The notes: a model not told the origin generated them from the letters alone. A stretch of DNA of 56,150 nucleotides from Rhizobiaceae bacterium (GCA_029212415.1 JARGOF010000034.1:1-56150), one strand, 5' to 3'. Shown: positions 40,859 to 50,880, numbered from the stretch's first letter. Numbers and translations are program-made.

Positions 40859-41343
40859 TCAGGGTGACAACGCGGTTACCGGTTTGCATGGTAGATCGTT
40901 CATTGAACGCGATGAAGAGAAAAGATCATGAACAGACAAGCAGTTCTTATGGTGGTTTGCAACGTGGCGCCTGGCGGCGCCCTGACGCTGGCTCACGCCC
41001 GAAATGCTTCGTTCGGCAAGGCAGGGGACACCGGATACGCCGAAAAATTGTGACACATCATGCTGGATCAAAAGCCGGTTGGCGTGGATTCGATCAAGGT
41101 TCCATTGTTCGAAGGAAATGAGCCGAACGTTACTCTTCAGGAGGTTCCGGCGACCCGTGCAACGGTCAACGGCCACACTGGATGGCGACTGGTCAAACGT
41201 AGCCCAAACGTAGCCAAGGCGGCGAGGCCTCAGAGATCCTGAATTCGAAAGAGCATTCGCGCAGACAAAAGCCGTCCCGGCATGAAGCCTGGCCGCTGGT
41301 TCGATCGAAAAACAACACAATGCCAAATCTGGAAGGTTGATTA
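40859..41343 (+). other. Gap without a supported gene
   Basis: Two short frames occur: 40928-41053 (41 codons, MNRQAVLMVVCNVAPGGAL) and 41060-41242 (60 codons). Neither has a recognisable family or a convincing ribosome site, and they may be decayed pieces of one earlier gene. The last part is probably the promoter of the GltS-like gene. Confidence 0.4.
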
Positions 41344-42870
41344 ATGCCCAATTCTGTCGACGAGACGATGACTGCAAGTCTCGGCTATCTTTCAAGCCTA
41401 TTCGTTTTTGTGATTGGCCTTGCTGTGCTGGTCATCGTCGTGATTTTCATCATAGATGTCACGCAAACAGCAGACGCGGTGCGCAGGAACTACCCTGTTG
41501 TGGGGCGCTTCCGGTCTCTGTTTACATCATTGGGAGAGTTTTTTCGCCAGTATTTTTTTGCGATGGATCGTGAAGAGATGCCATTCAACCGGGCGGAAAG
41601 GGACTGGATCGGCCGGGCTTCGAAAGGGCGCGACAACACTGTGGCATTTGGTTCCACCAAGCTTTTGAATGTGCCCGGTACCGCCATTTTTGTAAACTGC
41701 CCGTTTCCCACGTTGGATGAAGATGCGGTTGAAATACAGCCTTTGAAGATTGGTCCATATTGCAGAAAACCTTACGATGCACCGTCGTTTTTCAACATCT
41801 CTGCCATGAGTTACGGAGCGCTTTCTACCCCGGCGGTAAGGGCTCTTTCGGCGGGCGCCAAGATGGCAGGATGCTGGATGAATACGGGGGAGGGCGGGCT
41901 GTCACCCTATCACCTTGAAGGCGGTGCTGACATCGTCTTTCAAATAGGCACCGCCAAATATGGTGTACGCGACGCGCAGGGCAACCTGTCGGATGCCAAG
42001 CTGAAAGAGGTGGCCGCCCATGATCAGGTAAAGATGTTCGAGCTGAAACTCAGTCAGGGTGCCAAGCCCGGCAAGGGCGGCATTTTGCCTGCTGTGAAAG
42101 TAACGCCGGAAATCGCCAGAATACGTGGCATTCCGGTCGGTCACGATTCAATTTCTCCTAACCGCCATCCAGAGATCAACGATATCGGGTCGCTACTGGA
42201 TATGATCAATCACATTCGCGCGGTGACCGGCAAGCCCGTGGGTTTCAAAGCCGTTCTGGGAAGCTATGGTTGGCTTCGCAGCCTGGCTGAAGAAATCCAT
42301 CGTCGTGGTATTGAAAGTGCACCAGACTTCATCACCGTGGATAGCGGGGATGGAGGTACAGGCGCGGCGCCCATGCCGTTGATGGATAATGTCGGGCTCG
42401 TCATCAGGGAATCGTTGCCATTGGTTGTTGATATCCTGACCGAATATGGCTTGCGTCAGCGAATGAAGGTCATTGCGACCGGCAAGCTGGTTACGCCTGC
42501 CGAGGTTGCATGGGCGTTGGCCACGGGTGCCGATTTCGCGAATTCAGCCAGAGGGTTTATGTTCTCGCTGGGATGTATTCAGTCGTTAAAATGTAACAGG
42601 AACACCTGTCCGACCGGAATTACGACGCACAACGAAAGGCTGCAAAAAGGGCTCAACCCGCAAAACAAGTCAGTGAAGGTCGCGAACTTCTGCAAAAATC
42701 TGGTGCATGAGGTCGAAGTGATTTCACACTCATGCGGCGTTGCCCGACCACGACTGTTGAAACGCAAACACGTGCGCATTGTTCAGACAAATGGCATATC
42801 AGTGGCGATGGATGAACTCTACCCACGGCCGGATGTCCCGCCTCAATACCCAGCTGAGCAAGTCGCCTGA
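41344..42870 (+). CDS. Membrane-anchored FMN-binding glutamate synthase-family protein
   Basis: The 508-residue protein has an N-terminal transmembrane helix (about 17-40, SLFVFVIGLAVLVIVVIFII) followed by the FMN and 3Fe-4S barrel of the GltB central domain: NISAMSYGALSTPAVRALS, NTGEGGLSPYH, GAKPGKGGILP, VDSGDGGTGAAP and a cysteine set in CIQSLKCNRNTCPTG (Cys411, Cys417, Cys422). The amidotransferase and C-terminal GltB domains are missing, so it is not a normal glutamate synthase; its electron donor and substrate are unknown. A ThDP enzyme gene follows after about 60 bases and is probably co-transcribed. Confidence 0.88.
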   Translation: MPNSVDETMTASLGYLSSLFVFVIGLAVLVIVVIFIIDVTQTADAVRRNYPVVGRFRSLFTSLGEFFRQYFFAMDREEMPFNRAERDWIGRASKGRDNTVAFGSTKLLNVPGTAIFVNCPFPTLDEDAVEIQPLKIGPYCRKPYDAPSFFNISAMSYGALSTPAVRALSAGAKMAGCWMNTGEGGLSPYHLEGGADIVFQIGTAKYGVRDAQGNLSDAKLKEVAAHDQVKMFELKLSQGAKPGKGGILPAVKVTPEIARIRGIPVGHDSISPNRHPEINDIGSLLDMINHIRAVTGKPVGFKAVLGSYGWLRSLAEEIHRRGIESAPDFITVDSGDGGTGAAPMPLMDNVGLVIRESLPLVVDILTEYGLRQRMKVIATGKLVTPAEVAWALATGADFANSARGFMFSLGCIQSLKCNRNTCPTGITTHNERLQKGLNPQNKSVKVANFCKNLVHEVEVISHSCGVARPRLLKRKHVRIVQTNGISVAMDELYPRPDVPPQYPAEQVA

Positions 42871-42933
42871 AAAGCGTGCGTCCAGCAGGCGCAGGTTCAT
42901 CAATCTGCATAAGTATACTTGGAGAAACACGCG

Positions 42934-44598
42934 ATGACACGACTGGCTGAAACGACCACAAAGGCCTCGGATTTGCTTGTTCGGGCGCTCGAAAGAGAGG
43001 GCGTGCAATACGTTTTTGGCGTGCCGGGCGAGGAAAATCTGGACTTTTTGGAATCGCTACGAACCTCAGGAATCAAATTGATCCTTACGCGGCATGAACA
43101 GGGCGCTGCCTTTATGGCCGCGACCTATGGTCGGTTGACCGGCAAGGCGGGCGTTTGTCTGGCGACGCTGGGCCCGGGTGCAACCAACTTTGCCACACCT
43201 GCGGCATACGCGCATTTGGGTGGTTTTCCCCTGATCATGATTACGGGGCAGAAACCGATCAAGAAATCAAAACAGGGGCTGTTTCAAATCATCGATATCG
43301 TCAACTTGTTCGATCCCATCTGCAAGATGTCCAAGCAGATCGTACACGGCGATACCATCCCGGCACTTGTACGCGAAGCCTTCCGCACTGCCGAGGAAGA
43401 GCGTCCAGGCGCGGTCCTGCTGGAATTGCCGGAAGACATCGCAGAAGAACGATGTACCGCGCAGGTTATCGAGCCGCACCAGCGTTATTATGCCGTGGCG
43501 GACGACGCTGTCCTGTCGGACGCCGTTGACCTCATCAAGAAAGCAAAAATGCCGCTGATCCTGATTGGGGCCGGTGCAAACCGCAAAAACGTGCGAAGCG
43601 CGATATCGGATTTCGTCCATTCGACCAGGATACCTTTCTTCGTTACGCAGATGGGTAAGGGCGTTGTTGATGAGCGGTCCGAGTTGTTTCTCGGCACGGC
43701 GGCACTTTCAGACGGCGACTACCTGCACTGTGCAATCGACCGCGCTGACCTGATCATAAACATCGGGCATGACGTCGTTGAAAAGCCGCCGTTTTTCATG
43801 GAGGCGGGTGGCAAAAAGGTCATCCACGTCAACTACAAGTCTGCTCAGGTCGATCAGGTGTATTTTCCCCAGGTTGAAGTGGTTGGCGATCTGGCGGCAT
43901 CGATTGTGCGCCTTCAGTATAAACTCGGAACTGACCTCAGATTCGATCTGTCGTATTTCGAAACCGTCAGGCAGGAAGTGGAATCGCATATCGGTGAAGG
44001 CGTCGATGACCCGCGTTTCCCCGTCACGCCGCAGCGCTTTGTCGCCGATACAAGACGCGTCATGGGTGACAAGGATATCATTGCGCTGGACAACGGCATC
44101 TACAAGATCTGGTACGCACGCAACTACAAGGCGTATGAGCCAAATACTGTATTGCTTGACAACGCATTGGCCACAATGGGGGCTGGTTTGCCCTCTGCGA
44201 TGGCTGCGGCATTCCTGAACCCCGACCGGCGTGTGATGGCAATATGCGGCGATGGCGGGTTCATGATGAACAGCCAAGAGGTTGAAACTGCGGTTCGGCT
44301 GAACCTCAATCTGGTCATTCTGGTGCTGAACGACGGCTCCTACGGTATGATCCGCTGGAAACAGGCCGCCGCCGGGTTGGCGGATTGGGGACTGGAATTC
44401 AACAATCCCGACTTCGTAAAATACGCAGAGAGCTACGGCGCTACTGGCCACCGCGTCGAAGCGACGGTTGATCTGGTGCCAGTCTTCGAAAAGGCATTTG
44501 AGGCAGGTGGCGTTCACCTGATCGACTTGCCCGTTGACTATTCTGAAAACCAGAAGGTTCTGATCGACGAGCTTGCAGCCAAGGCATGTCTGCTATGA
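42934..44598 (+). CDS. ThDP-dependent enzyme of the acetolactate synthase family
   Basis: From ATG 42934 (GGAG upstream) the protein has 554 residues. The N-terminal pyrimidine-binding domain has YVFGVPGEENLDFLESL and the ThDP-activating Glu in LTRHEQGAAFMA (Glu55). The middle FAD/DHAP-type domain follows. The C-terminal PP domain has the GDG...N diphosphate motif (GDGGFMMNSQEVETA... up to VLNDGSYG, about 438-470). It lacks a neighbouring small subunit, so it is more likely a catabolic AlsS-like or other 2-oxoacid enzyme than the biosynthetic IlvB. The pairing with the GltS-like gene suggests a shared, undefined pathway. Confidence 0.88.
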   Translation: MTRLAETTTKASDLLVRALEREGVQYVFGVPGEENLDFLESLRTSGIKLILTRHEQGAAFMAATYGRLTGKAGVCLATLGPGATNFATPAAYAHLGGFPLIMITGQKPIKKSKQGLFQIIDIVNLFDPICKMSKQIVHGDTIPALVREAFRTAEEERPGAVLLELPEDIAEERCTAQVIEPHQRYYAVADDAVLSDAVDLIKKAKMPLILIGAGANRKNVRSAISDFVHSTRIPFFVTQMGKGVVDERSELFLGTAALSDGDYLHCAIDRADLIINIGHDVVEKPPFFMEAGGKKVIHVNYKSAQVDQVYFPQVEVVGDLAASIVRLQYKLGTDLRFDLSYFETVRQEVESHIGEGVDDPRFPVTPQRFVADTRRVMGDKDIIALDNGIYKIWYARNYKAYEPNTVLLDNALATMGAGLPSAMAAAFLNPDRRVMAICGDGGFMMNSQEVETAVRLNLNLVILVLNDGSYGMIRWKQAAAGLADWGLEFNNPDFVKYAESYGATGHRVEATVDLVPVFEKAFEAGGVHLIDLPVDYSENQKVLIDELAAKACLL

Positions 44599-45185
44599 GC
44601 AATGCAAAATCAGCAATTGCTGGCCAAGCCTGCGAAGTGGACAATCCTTTTGATCTGAAAGCAATCGAATTGCGGTGATACCGTAATTGCCGGGTGGTTC
44701 TGAACCGGGGGTTATTCTTCAAGTTTATGGAACGCTGGAGAAACCCGGTTTTTAACCCGATGGGTTTTGGAAACGATTCCCGATATTTCGTTACTCGCGG
44801 GACATTTCTATTGGTTCAGCATTATTCAGTATGTTGTGGGCTTAGACAGCGCCGTAGAAACATGCAGATATCTATACATCACAGACTATAAAGGCGACAC
44901 GCCTCCCGCCGGGAAGTCTCGGGATCGGGTCAGATGAGTCATCATCATCGTTCTGTGTTTTATGCACAACGGCATAGCGCGGCGTGACGAATCGCCTCAC
45001 CTTGTCAATAAAAGCGTTCAAAATATTGCAGTATGATCAAAACAAGAATCTGCTATTTTGTCGCCTTATCATTATATTAACACATTATATAACCTCGATA
45101 TCAGGAAAGCCTTCCTTTCCGAATAAATATATTTATACAGGGGAATCGTATTAGAATTATCGTGAAATGACATCGGTTTAAATTT
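44599..45185. other. Intergenic region before the autotransporter
   Basis: No gene is supported in this 587-base gap. The first half is degenerate and might hold decayed coding sequence. The second half (about 45000-45180) is strongly AT-rich, as expected for a promoter region of a large horizontally acquired surface protein gene. No clear operator palindrome was found. Confidence 0.5.
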
Positions 45186-48100
45186 ATGAACAGCAGCAAC
45201 GCTCATATACACCGGACCTCGCTTGCAATACTATTGGCGATGGCCTGTCTGCTTTCCTCCGGGACGTTGCGGGCTCAGACACTGACCGGAACAATTACTG
45301 AAAACGAGATTCTTGCACCGGCGGCCGACGTCGGGATTGTACCGCCCTCGGGACTGGTCGGAAGTGTGGGACGGTCCGGTTTTTACACCTGTCCAGACAT
45401 GACCTGGGGCACAGCTTGCGCCAGGCTTGGTTATTCCTTTCCCGACCCGACCATTCAGACCCCTCGCAATGGTGGAGACGCACCGTCAAGCGGCACGGTT
45501 ACGGCACTTACCTCGAGTGCGTCAGATGTCGCCCTGATCGAGGATTACGACGCAACCTCGAGTGCCTATTCATTCCTGACCTCGGCTTCTGTTGTCGAGG
45601 TTACGCAGGCAGGTTACAACACTCAGACGTCTGTATTGACGACTGTCTCTGCCGTTTCGAGTTCCGACTGGATCAATGATGGCGCCGCTTTCGCAATCAA
45701 TGGCGCGATTGACAACGGCAGCGATCCGGCAACCACGTTCTCGATTGATTTCGACGAGACACTTGACGGTAGCAATGTGCCGACAGACGGATGGACCCTC
45801 GCGGAGATCGCGGCTGAATTCAATACGCAGTCGACGACCAATAGTTGGGGGTTGACCGCCTCCGTCATTAATGACGGCTCCGACTACTATCTCAAGATCA
45901 TCGCTTCCACGGAAGACGACAATCGCGAGATCACCATATCTGTCGACGGCGACACAACAGCAAGCGCCGTTGGCGTCGGCGACGGCAATCCGCTGACCGA
46001 TCTTGATTTCGGCGGAACGGTGGATACCGGCTATGTCGCGACGAGTGGCAATGAGACGAGTACCTACCCGTGGCTCTACACGGTGGATGGCGGCGGTGTG
46101 CAGAGTGCCGATTCAAACAGGATTACCATTGACGGTGTCAGTATACTGCTGGTCGACGCCGGCACGACAGAGATCGGCGGCTCGGTTCTGAACGCAACGG
46201 TGCCGGGTGGAAATCCGGGAAATGTCGGAATTGCCGGTACCGCCATCTCCGTCGATGATACATGGGTATCGGTAGACCTTGCCGGACTGGCATACGGACT
46301 CTCGACCACGGGCGCCGCCGCCGGACAGGCAGGTGTCGGAGGTGCCGGTGGCAAGGGAGGCGCAGGCGCCAACGGTTACACGGAAACGGTTCCGGTGATC
46401 ATGTTCACGCCCTTTCCACCACTGACCATCCCCAACACACGTCTGCTGGCCGCACAAGGCGGCATTGGCGGTGCCGGGGCCACAGCCGGCGTCGGCGGAG
46501 CAGGCGGTGTCGGCGGTACCGGTGGTGCCATTGATTTCTCGCTTGTCACACAGGACCTTTCGGCTGGACAGATTGTCTCCGCGCAATCGATCGGTGGTAC
46601 CGGCGGCGCGGGCGGTGGTGGAGGCTCAGGTGGTGAGGGCGGCGCTGGCGGTGATGGCGTTGCGGCTGTCGAATCGAACAACCTGCTCCCCGTGATTGCG
46701 ATTGCACCCGGAAACACAGGTGGTCTGGGCGGTATGGGCGGCACCGGCGGTGGCGGCGGGACCGGCGGTATCGGTGGTGTTGTCGAACTCGATATCGCGC
46801 TCGGAGAAGCCACCGTCGAGGCCGGAATTGCTGCTCTTGGCCGCGGCGGTGTTGGCGGCCAGGGCGGTGCAGGTGGTGCCGGTGGCCAGGGCGGTCAGGG
46901 CGGTGATGCCATATCCTTCGACCCTGAGATTCTCGGCAAAGACGGCCGGAACGCCTTTGCCGGAGGTCTTGGCGGTGTCGGCGGTACAGGCGGCGTGGGC
47001 GGTATTGGTGGTCTCGGCGGGTCGGTTATCGTTGACAACGACACCGCCTTGATGACGTCCCTGAGTTTCGGGATCATGGCCGTCAGCGAGGGCGGTCAAG
47101 GTGGTCAGGGCGGAACAGGTGGTACAGGCGGCCAGGGTGGCACAGGCGGCAATGGTGACGCGGATCGGGAAGAGACCTTTCTTTCCGATGTTGCCAACGA
47201 TGCGGGCAACGGTGGCCTGGGCGGAATTGGCGGCGAAGGCGGCCTGGGTGGACGTGGCGGAAACGGCGGCACAGTCGAAGTGAACAATAACGACCCCGAA
47301 AACAGGATCGAAGCCGATGAGGTCGGCATCGTGGCGCGCAGCCTCGGTGGTATCGGTGGAACGGGCGGGACCAGTGGAACCGGTGGCGCAGGCGGCACGG
47401 GTGGTATTGTCGGTTATGAGCAACCCAATTTCTTCGTTCTCTACAATGGCACAGCTGGCGGTCCGGGTGACGGAGGCGCGGGGAGCAATGGAGGCGAGGG
47501 CGGTCATGGCGGCGCCGGTGGTAATGGCGGTGCGGTAAATGTGGACAATGACGGGATCATTGTCGTGGCCGACACGGAACATGGATCAGCCATTCGAGCG
47601 GAAAGCCTCGGCGGCATTGGTGGTCTTGGCGGCCTGGCAGGTATTGTCGGGGCGGGCGGCACAGGTAGCGCGGGCGGTTCGGTCTTTGATCTGTGCACGG
47701 CCGATCCATTCGTATGTGAAGGTTATGCAGCGGTCGGCAACGGTCAATACGGACTTCTGCTGGCGTGGAGCGGCGGCTCAAGCGGCGCACCGGGCGATTT
47801 TGCCGGTCTGACCGGTGATGCAGGCATCATCGGTGGGGCAGGTGGGGATGTCGATGTTGACAACACGGGTAGGTTGATCACCCATGGTGACCAGGCGGAC
47901 GGGATTCTCGCGATCAGCGCCGCCGGCGTGAACGGTCTTAATGATCGGTACGGAGCATCCACCTACAATCCCAACCTTGTGTTCTGGTCTGGACTGCCGG
48001 ACAACGCACAGATCGGTGGCTCCGGCTCCGTGCGCATCGCCAATTCGGGCGGCATCGGCACGACCGGTGATCGCGCGGCAGGCATGACAGGCTTGTCTTT

Positions 48101-50615
48101 GGCGCTGGGCCAGGCCTCTGGCACAGTAGCCTTGCTGAATGATGATGGCGTGATCGAAACCGAGGGATCCGAAGCCCACGGAATCATCGCTAAAAGCCAT
48201 GTGGGAACGATCGACGGCTTTTCCGTGTCGACAGCAGGCGCGGTAATCGTTTCCAACAATTCAGGTTCGGTAACGGTGATCGGTTCGCAAAGCTCGGCGA
48301 TTGTTGCCCTGAGTCGTTCAGAGATCGGCGCCGCGTCTGATGTCACCATCGATAACGCGGAAGGCGCGCTGCTGGCTTTTGGTGGCGTCAGTGGTTATGC
48401 GGTGGACGCGGGCAGTTTTCCAGCAACGGGCGATTCCGGTCTCGTCAGTCTCGACAATACCGGGGGTTCCATCGTCGGTCATAGTGCCGATGGTGCTGTT
48501 CTCCTGCAGAGCCTCGCAGCGGACGATCACACGTCAGGTGGTATAACAGTGACCAGCAGCGGCGCAGTTGCAGGCACGGGGAGCCTCTCCTATGGCATGC
48601 GGCTGGTCAGCGGAACGGGCAATATCAGTCTGACAAATACCGGTCTGTCGCAAGGGGGTACAGGCGGGCATGCCGTTTCCATGGAAGGCGGAACGTCTAA
48701 CCTGTTGAACAATAGTGGTTCGGGTGAGATTTTCACACTTGGGGGGCTTTCCGACGTTGTCATTACCGGCGGCGCAGCTTCCGAAGCCATAGTCAACGAG
48801 GCCGGGGGCTGGATGATGGGCTCCATCGATCTTGATTACGGTTTCCTGGACGGAACCGGAAACACCATCGAGAACCGTTCGGGTGCGACTTACATCGCCG
48901 GAACAGAGATCGATCTTGGCCATGACACTGACAATTCGAACCTGTTTACAAATGCCGGCGTTTTGTCCATCGGGCTTGCAGGCGATCCGAATGGAAACCT
49001 TCAGCTTGAACCGACAACCTTCGTCACCACCGCGACGCCGGAACCGGCTTCGCCATCATTGTTTGCATTTTTCGCCTCGCCTGCGGAATTCGAGCCGACG
49101 CTCGACAACCTGCAACTGACCACGGTGACCGGCAATTTCAGTCAGTCTGCCGGGGGCGTGACGATCGCCGACATCGCGTTTGACCGCAACGACCAGGGTG
49201 TGCCGGGTGATGACGAGATGGACCGGATGTTTGTCACTGGTTTGGCCAGCCTTTCGGGTAGATTGCAACTCAGCCCTATCACGGGTGCCGGTTCAGCCGG
49301 TACATTTTTGGTCCCCTTCCTTTACGCGGAAGGCGGTGTGACCGATGCCGGGATGGAAGTGCACCCGACATTTTTGAATGGAACGCCATCGACCACGGCA
49401 ACTTTCACGCCATTTCTCAACTGGTCCGACCCCAATCTTGTTCAGCTTGGCTACACAGTAGACTATTGTCCTGATGGCCTGACAATCAATCAAAACGCCT
49501 ATTGTGACGCGGTTACCCGCATCCAGGCCTATGGCTGGAGCGAATACGAGACGGTTGCGGCAAACATCCTGCGCGTTGTGGATTTTTCAGACCTTCAGAT
49601 TGTCTATGATTCTCTCGATGGTGAAGGCGTAGTCGGCGCTGCCGAAGCGCAGCACGGCTTCAACCGGCAGATGGGCAGGGCGATGCACAAGATCGCTGAC
49701 CTCGGGTTCGATTGCTGGTTTGATCCCGAACGTAAGACCGGCGGCGAATGCGATCAGGCGATGCGTTACTGGAGCGACGCGGCCTATGGGACCGAACCGG
49801 CATTGGGAGATGGCAACAGCGCTTCCTACGACCAGCATGACTATACCGGCTCCTTTGGCATGGTGGCGTCGCGCGAGAATGCATTTTTCGGGCTTGGCGT
49901 CGGGGCGGGACTTCTCGATTTTACGATCCCGGATCGCTGGATGCAGGGCACGGGACAGGGCGTATGGGCCGGATTGGGTGGTGGTGTTGCAAGCGACAAC
50001 GGCCTGTATATAGAAGCCAATATCGCAGCAGGCGTCACGCAAAGCGACTATGATCGCGTTGGATTCGGTTATTCATTGGACGGGCAACTTGATCCGCACG
50101 GCATCTCGGGCGATTTCACCAGTGCATTGGTGCAGGGCGGTGTTCGTGCCGGCTGGCGAACGGATATGGGGGACCTGGGCCACCTGCAGTTATTTGGTGC
50201 CTACGATGTCGCTTCCACTTCGCGCGAGGATTTTTACGAGGATGATCCGGTCTGGGGCAACCACTATCTCTCCGATCGGGTGACCGACCACTACGCCACG
50301 CTCGGCCTGACTGTGTCCAACCGTTTCGCTATCAATCGCACCCTGAGCATAGAACCGCGTGTGTCCATTGCGCGCACAGAGGCCGTTGTGCTGGACGATC
50401 GGACGATATCAGTGCGATCGATGGCGGCGGATGCTGAAGGTTTCGGTTGGGAAACAATCGGCGCTACGCCCGACTACACACGCTACGAACTCGGTCTCGG
50501 CTTGAAGTTGCGGTCCTCAAATGGATTGCTTCTCGACATGGCAGTCACGACCTGGGAAAGCGATGCGCTTGGACGCAGTTCGGATGCGGAGATGAATTTC
50601 TCATGGCCGTTCTGA
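45186..50615 (+). CDS. Giant autotransporter (type V secretion) with Gly-rich repeat passenger
   Basis: The protein has 1809 residues with a signal peptide (TSLAILLAMACLLSSGTLRAQ) and a C-terminal autotransporter barrel (about 1530-1809) ending in the aromatic MNFSWPF. The N-terminal about 370 residues include a segment (WTLAEIAAEFNTQSTTN, VEVTQAGYN) that recalls flagellin-associated hook motifs. From about residue 380 to 835 come about eleven Gly-rich blocks of the GGxGG type, separated by beta-rung-like strands such as IEADEVGIVARSLGGIGG and AIRAESLGGIGG. A more ordinary beta-helix passenger with NTGG-type rungs follows (about 880-1270). It is probably displayed on the surface as an adhesin or coat protein. 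The Gly blocks resemble mycobacterial PE_PGRS tracts in composition, but no homology is implied. Confidence 0.9.
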   Translation: MNSSNAHIHRTSLAILLAMACLLSSGTLRAQTLTGTITENEILAPAADVGIVPPSGLVGSVGRSGFYTCPDMTWGTACARLGYSFPDPTIQTPRNGGDAPSSGTVTALTSSASDVALIEDYDATSSAYSFLTSASVVEVTQAGYNTQTSVLTTVSAVSSSDWINDGAAFAINGAIDNGSDPATTFSIDFDETLDGSNVPTDGWTLAEIAAEFNTQSTTNSWGLTASVINDGSDYYLKIIASTEDDNREITISVDGDTTASAVGVGDGNPLTDLDFGGTVDTGYVATSGNETSTYPWLYTVDGGGVQSADSNRITIDGVSILLVDAGTTEIGGSVLNATVPGGNPGNVGIAGTAISVDDTWVSVDLAGLAYGLSTTGAAAGQAGVGGAGGKGGAGANGYTETVPVIMFTPFPPLTIPNTRLLAAQGGIGGAGATAGVGGAGGVGGTGGAIDFSLVTQDLSAGQIVSAQSIGGTGGAGGGGGSGGEGGAGGDGVAAVESNNLLPVIAIAPGNTGGLGGMGGTGGGGGTGGIGGVVELDIALGEATVEAGIAALGRGGVGGQGGAGGAGGQGGQGGDAISFDPEILGKDGRNAFAGGLGGVGGTGGVGGIGGLGGSVIVDNDTALMTSLSFGIMAVSEGGQGGQGGTGGTGGQGGTGGNGDADREETFLSDVANDAGNGGLGGIGGEGGLGGRGGNGGTVEVNNNDPENRIEADEVGIVARSLGGIGGTGGTSGTGGAGGTGGIVGYEQPNFFVLYNGTAGGPGDGGAGSNGGEGGHGGAGGNGGAVNVDNDGIIVVADTEHGSAIRAESLGGIGGLGGLAGIVGAGGTGSAGGSVFDLCTADPFVCEGYAAVGNGQYGLLLAWSGGSSGAPGDFAGLTGDAGIIGGAGGDVDVDNTGRLITHGDQADGILAISAAGVNGLNDRYGASTYNPNLVFWSGLPDNAQIGGSGSVRIANSGGIGTTGDRAAGMTGLSLALGQASGTVALLNDDGVIETEGSEAHGIIAKSHVGTIDGFSVSTAGAVIVSNNSGSVTVIGSQSSAIVALSRSEIGAASDVTIDNAEGALLAFGGVSGYAVDAGSFPATGDSGLVSLDNTGGSIVGHSADGAVLLQSLAADDHTSGGITVTSSGAVAGTGSLSYGMRLVSGTGNISLTNTGLSQGGTGGHAVSMEGGTSNLLNNSGSGEIFTLGGLSDVVITGGAASEAIVNEAGGWMMGSIDLDYGFLDGTGNTIENRSGATYIAGTEIDLGHDTDNSNLFTNAGVLSIGLAGDPNGNLQLEPTTFVTTATPEPASPSLFAFFASPAEFEPTLDNLQLTTVTGNFSQSAGGVTIADIAFDRNDQGVPGDDEMDRMFVTGLASLSGRLQLSPITGAGSAGTFLVPFLYAEGGVTDAGMEVHPTFLNGTPSTTATFTPFLNWSDPNLVQLGYTVDYCPDGLTINQNAYCDAVTRIQAYGWSEYETVAANILRVVDFSDLQIVYDSLDGEGVVGAAEAQHGFNRQMGRAMHKIADLGFDCWFDPERKTGGECDQAMRYWSDAAYGTEPALGDGNSASYDQHDYTGSFGMVASRENAFFGLGVGAGLLDFTIPDRWMQGTGQGVWAGLGGGVASDNGLYIEANIAAGVTQSDYDRVGFGYSLDGQLDPHGISGDFTSALVQGGVRAGWRTDMGDLGHLQLFGAYDVASTSREDFYEDDPVWGNHYLSDRVTDHYATLGLTVSNRFAINRTLSIEPRVSIARTEAVVLDDRTISVRSMAADAEGFGWETIGATPDYTRYELGLGLKLRSSNGLLLDMAVTTWESDALGRSSDAEMNFSWPF

Positions 50616-50624
50616 ATATTCAGG

Positions 50625-50656
50625 GACAGGTCGATAGATATAGCCTGTCTTGCTTT
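50625..50656 (+). terminator. Possible terminator after the autotransporter gene
   Basis: GACAGG (50625-50630) and CCTGTC (50644-50649) pair around a 13-base loop and are followed by TTGCTTT, shortly after the stop at 50615. The long loop and interrupted T-run make this a weak candidate. Confidence 0.35.
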
Positions 50657-50770
50657 CATTGATTCACTCTGCCAGTTGTTTTTTGGTCAGGATCAAGTTG
50701 GTTCGCGCATTGCGTACCTTATGGTACGGGCAAGCGGAACGACGCAGAATGTGGCAAAAATACAGCTGGC

Positions 50771-50880
50771 CCGAAGGGTTCGCGACCCTCGGCCGCCCGC
50801 TGTGTCACCCGTTGTATCTGGCGTCTTGACCGATGCGAAAGCATCGCTCTTCACCGCTCCACAAGCACAACGGGTGTGAC
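50771..50880. repeat. Nested inverted repeats forming a large potential stem-loop
   Basis: Three hairpins lie together. CCGAAGGGT with ACCCTCGG (50771-50792) has one bulged A. CACCCGTTGT (about 50807-50816) and ACAACGGGTG (about 50867-50876) form a 10-bp outer stem. Inside it GATGC-GAAA-GCATC (50832-50845) has a GNRA tetraloop. The arrangement suggests the end of a mobile element or a structured RNA. No known family is recognised. The surrounding 50657-50982 has no supported gene. Confidence 0.5.

Noticed and set aside
40928-41242. Two short genes (41 and 60 codons)
   Set aside because: They have no ribosome sites or recognisable families and lie in debris beside the RAYT remnant.
46626-47582. 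Minus-strand open frame of 318 codons inside the autotransporter
   Set aside because: Antisense of GGN-rich codons produces Thr/Ala/Pro-rich open frames; composition alone explains it.
50798-50880. Integron attC site
   Set aside because: The outer stem resembles an attC fold, but GTTRRRY/RYYYAAC core sites are not present at its ends.
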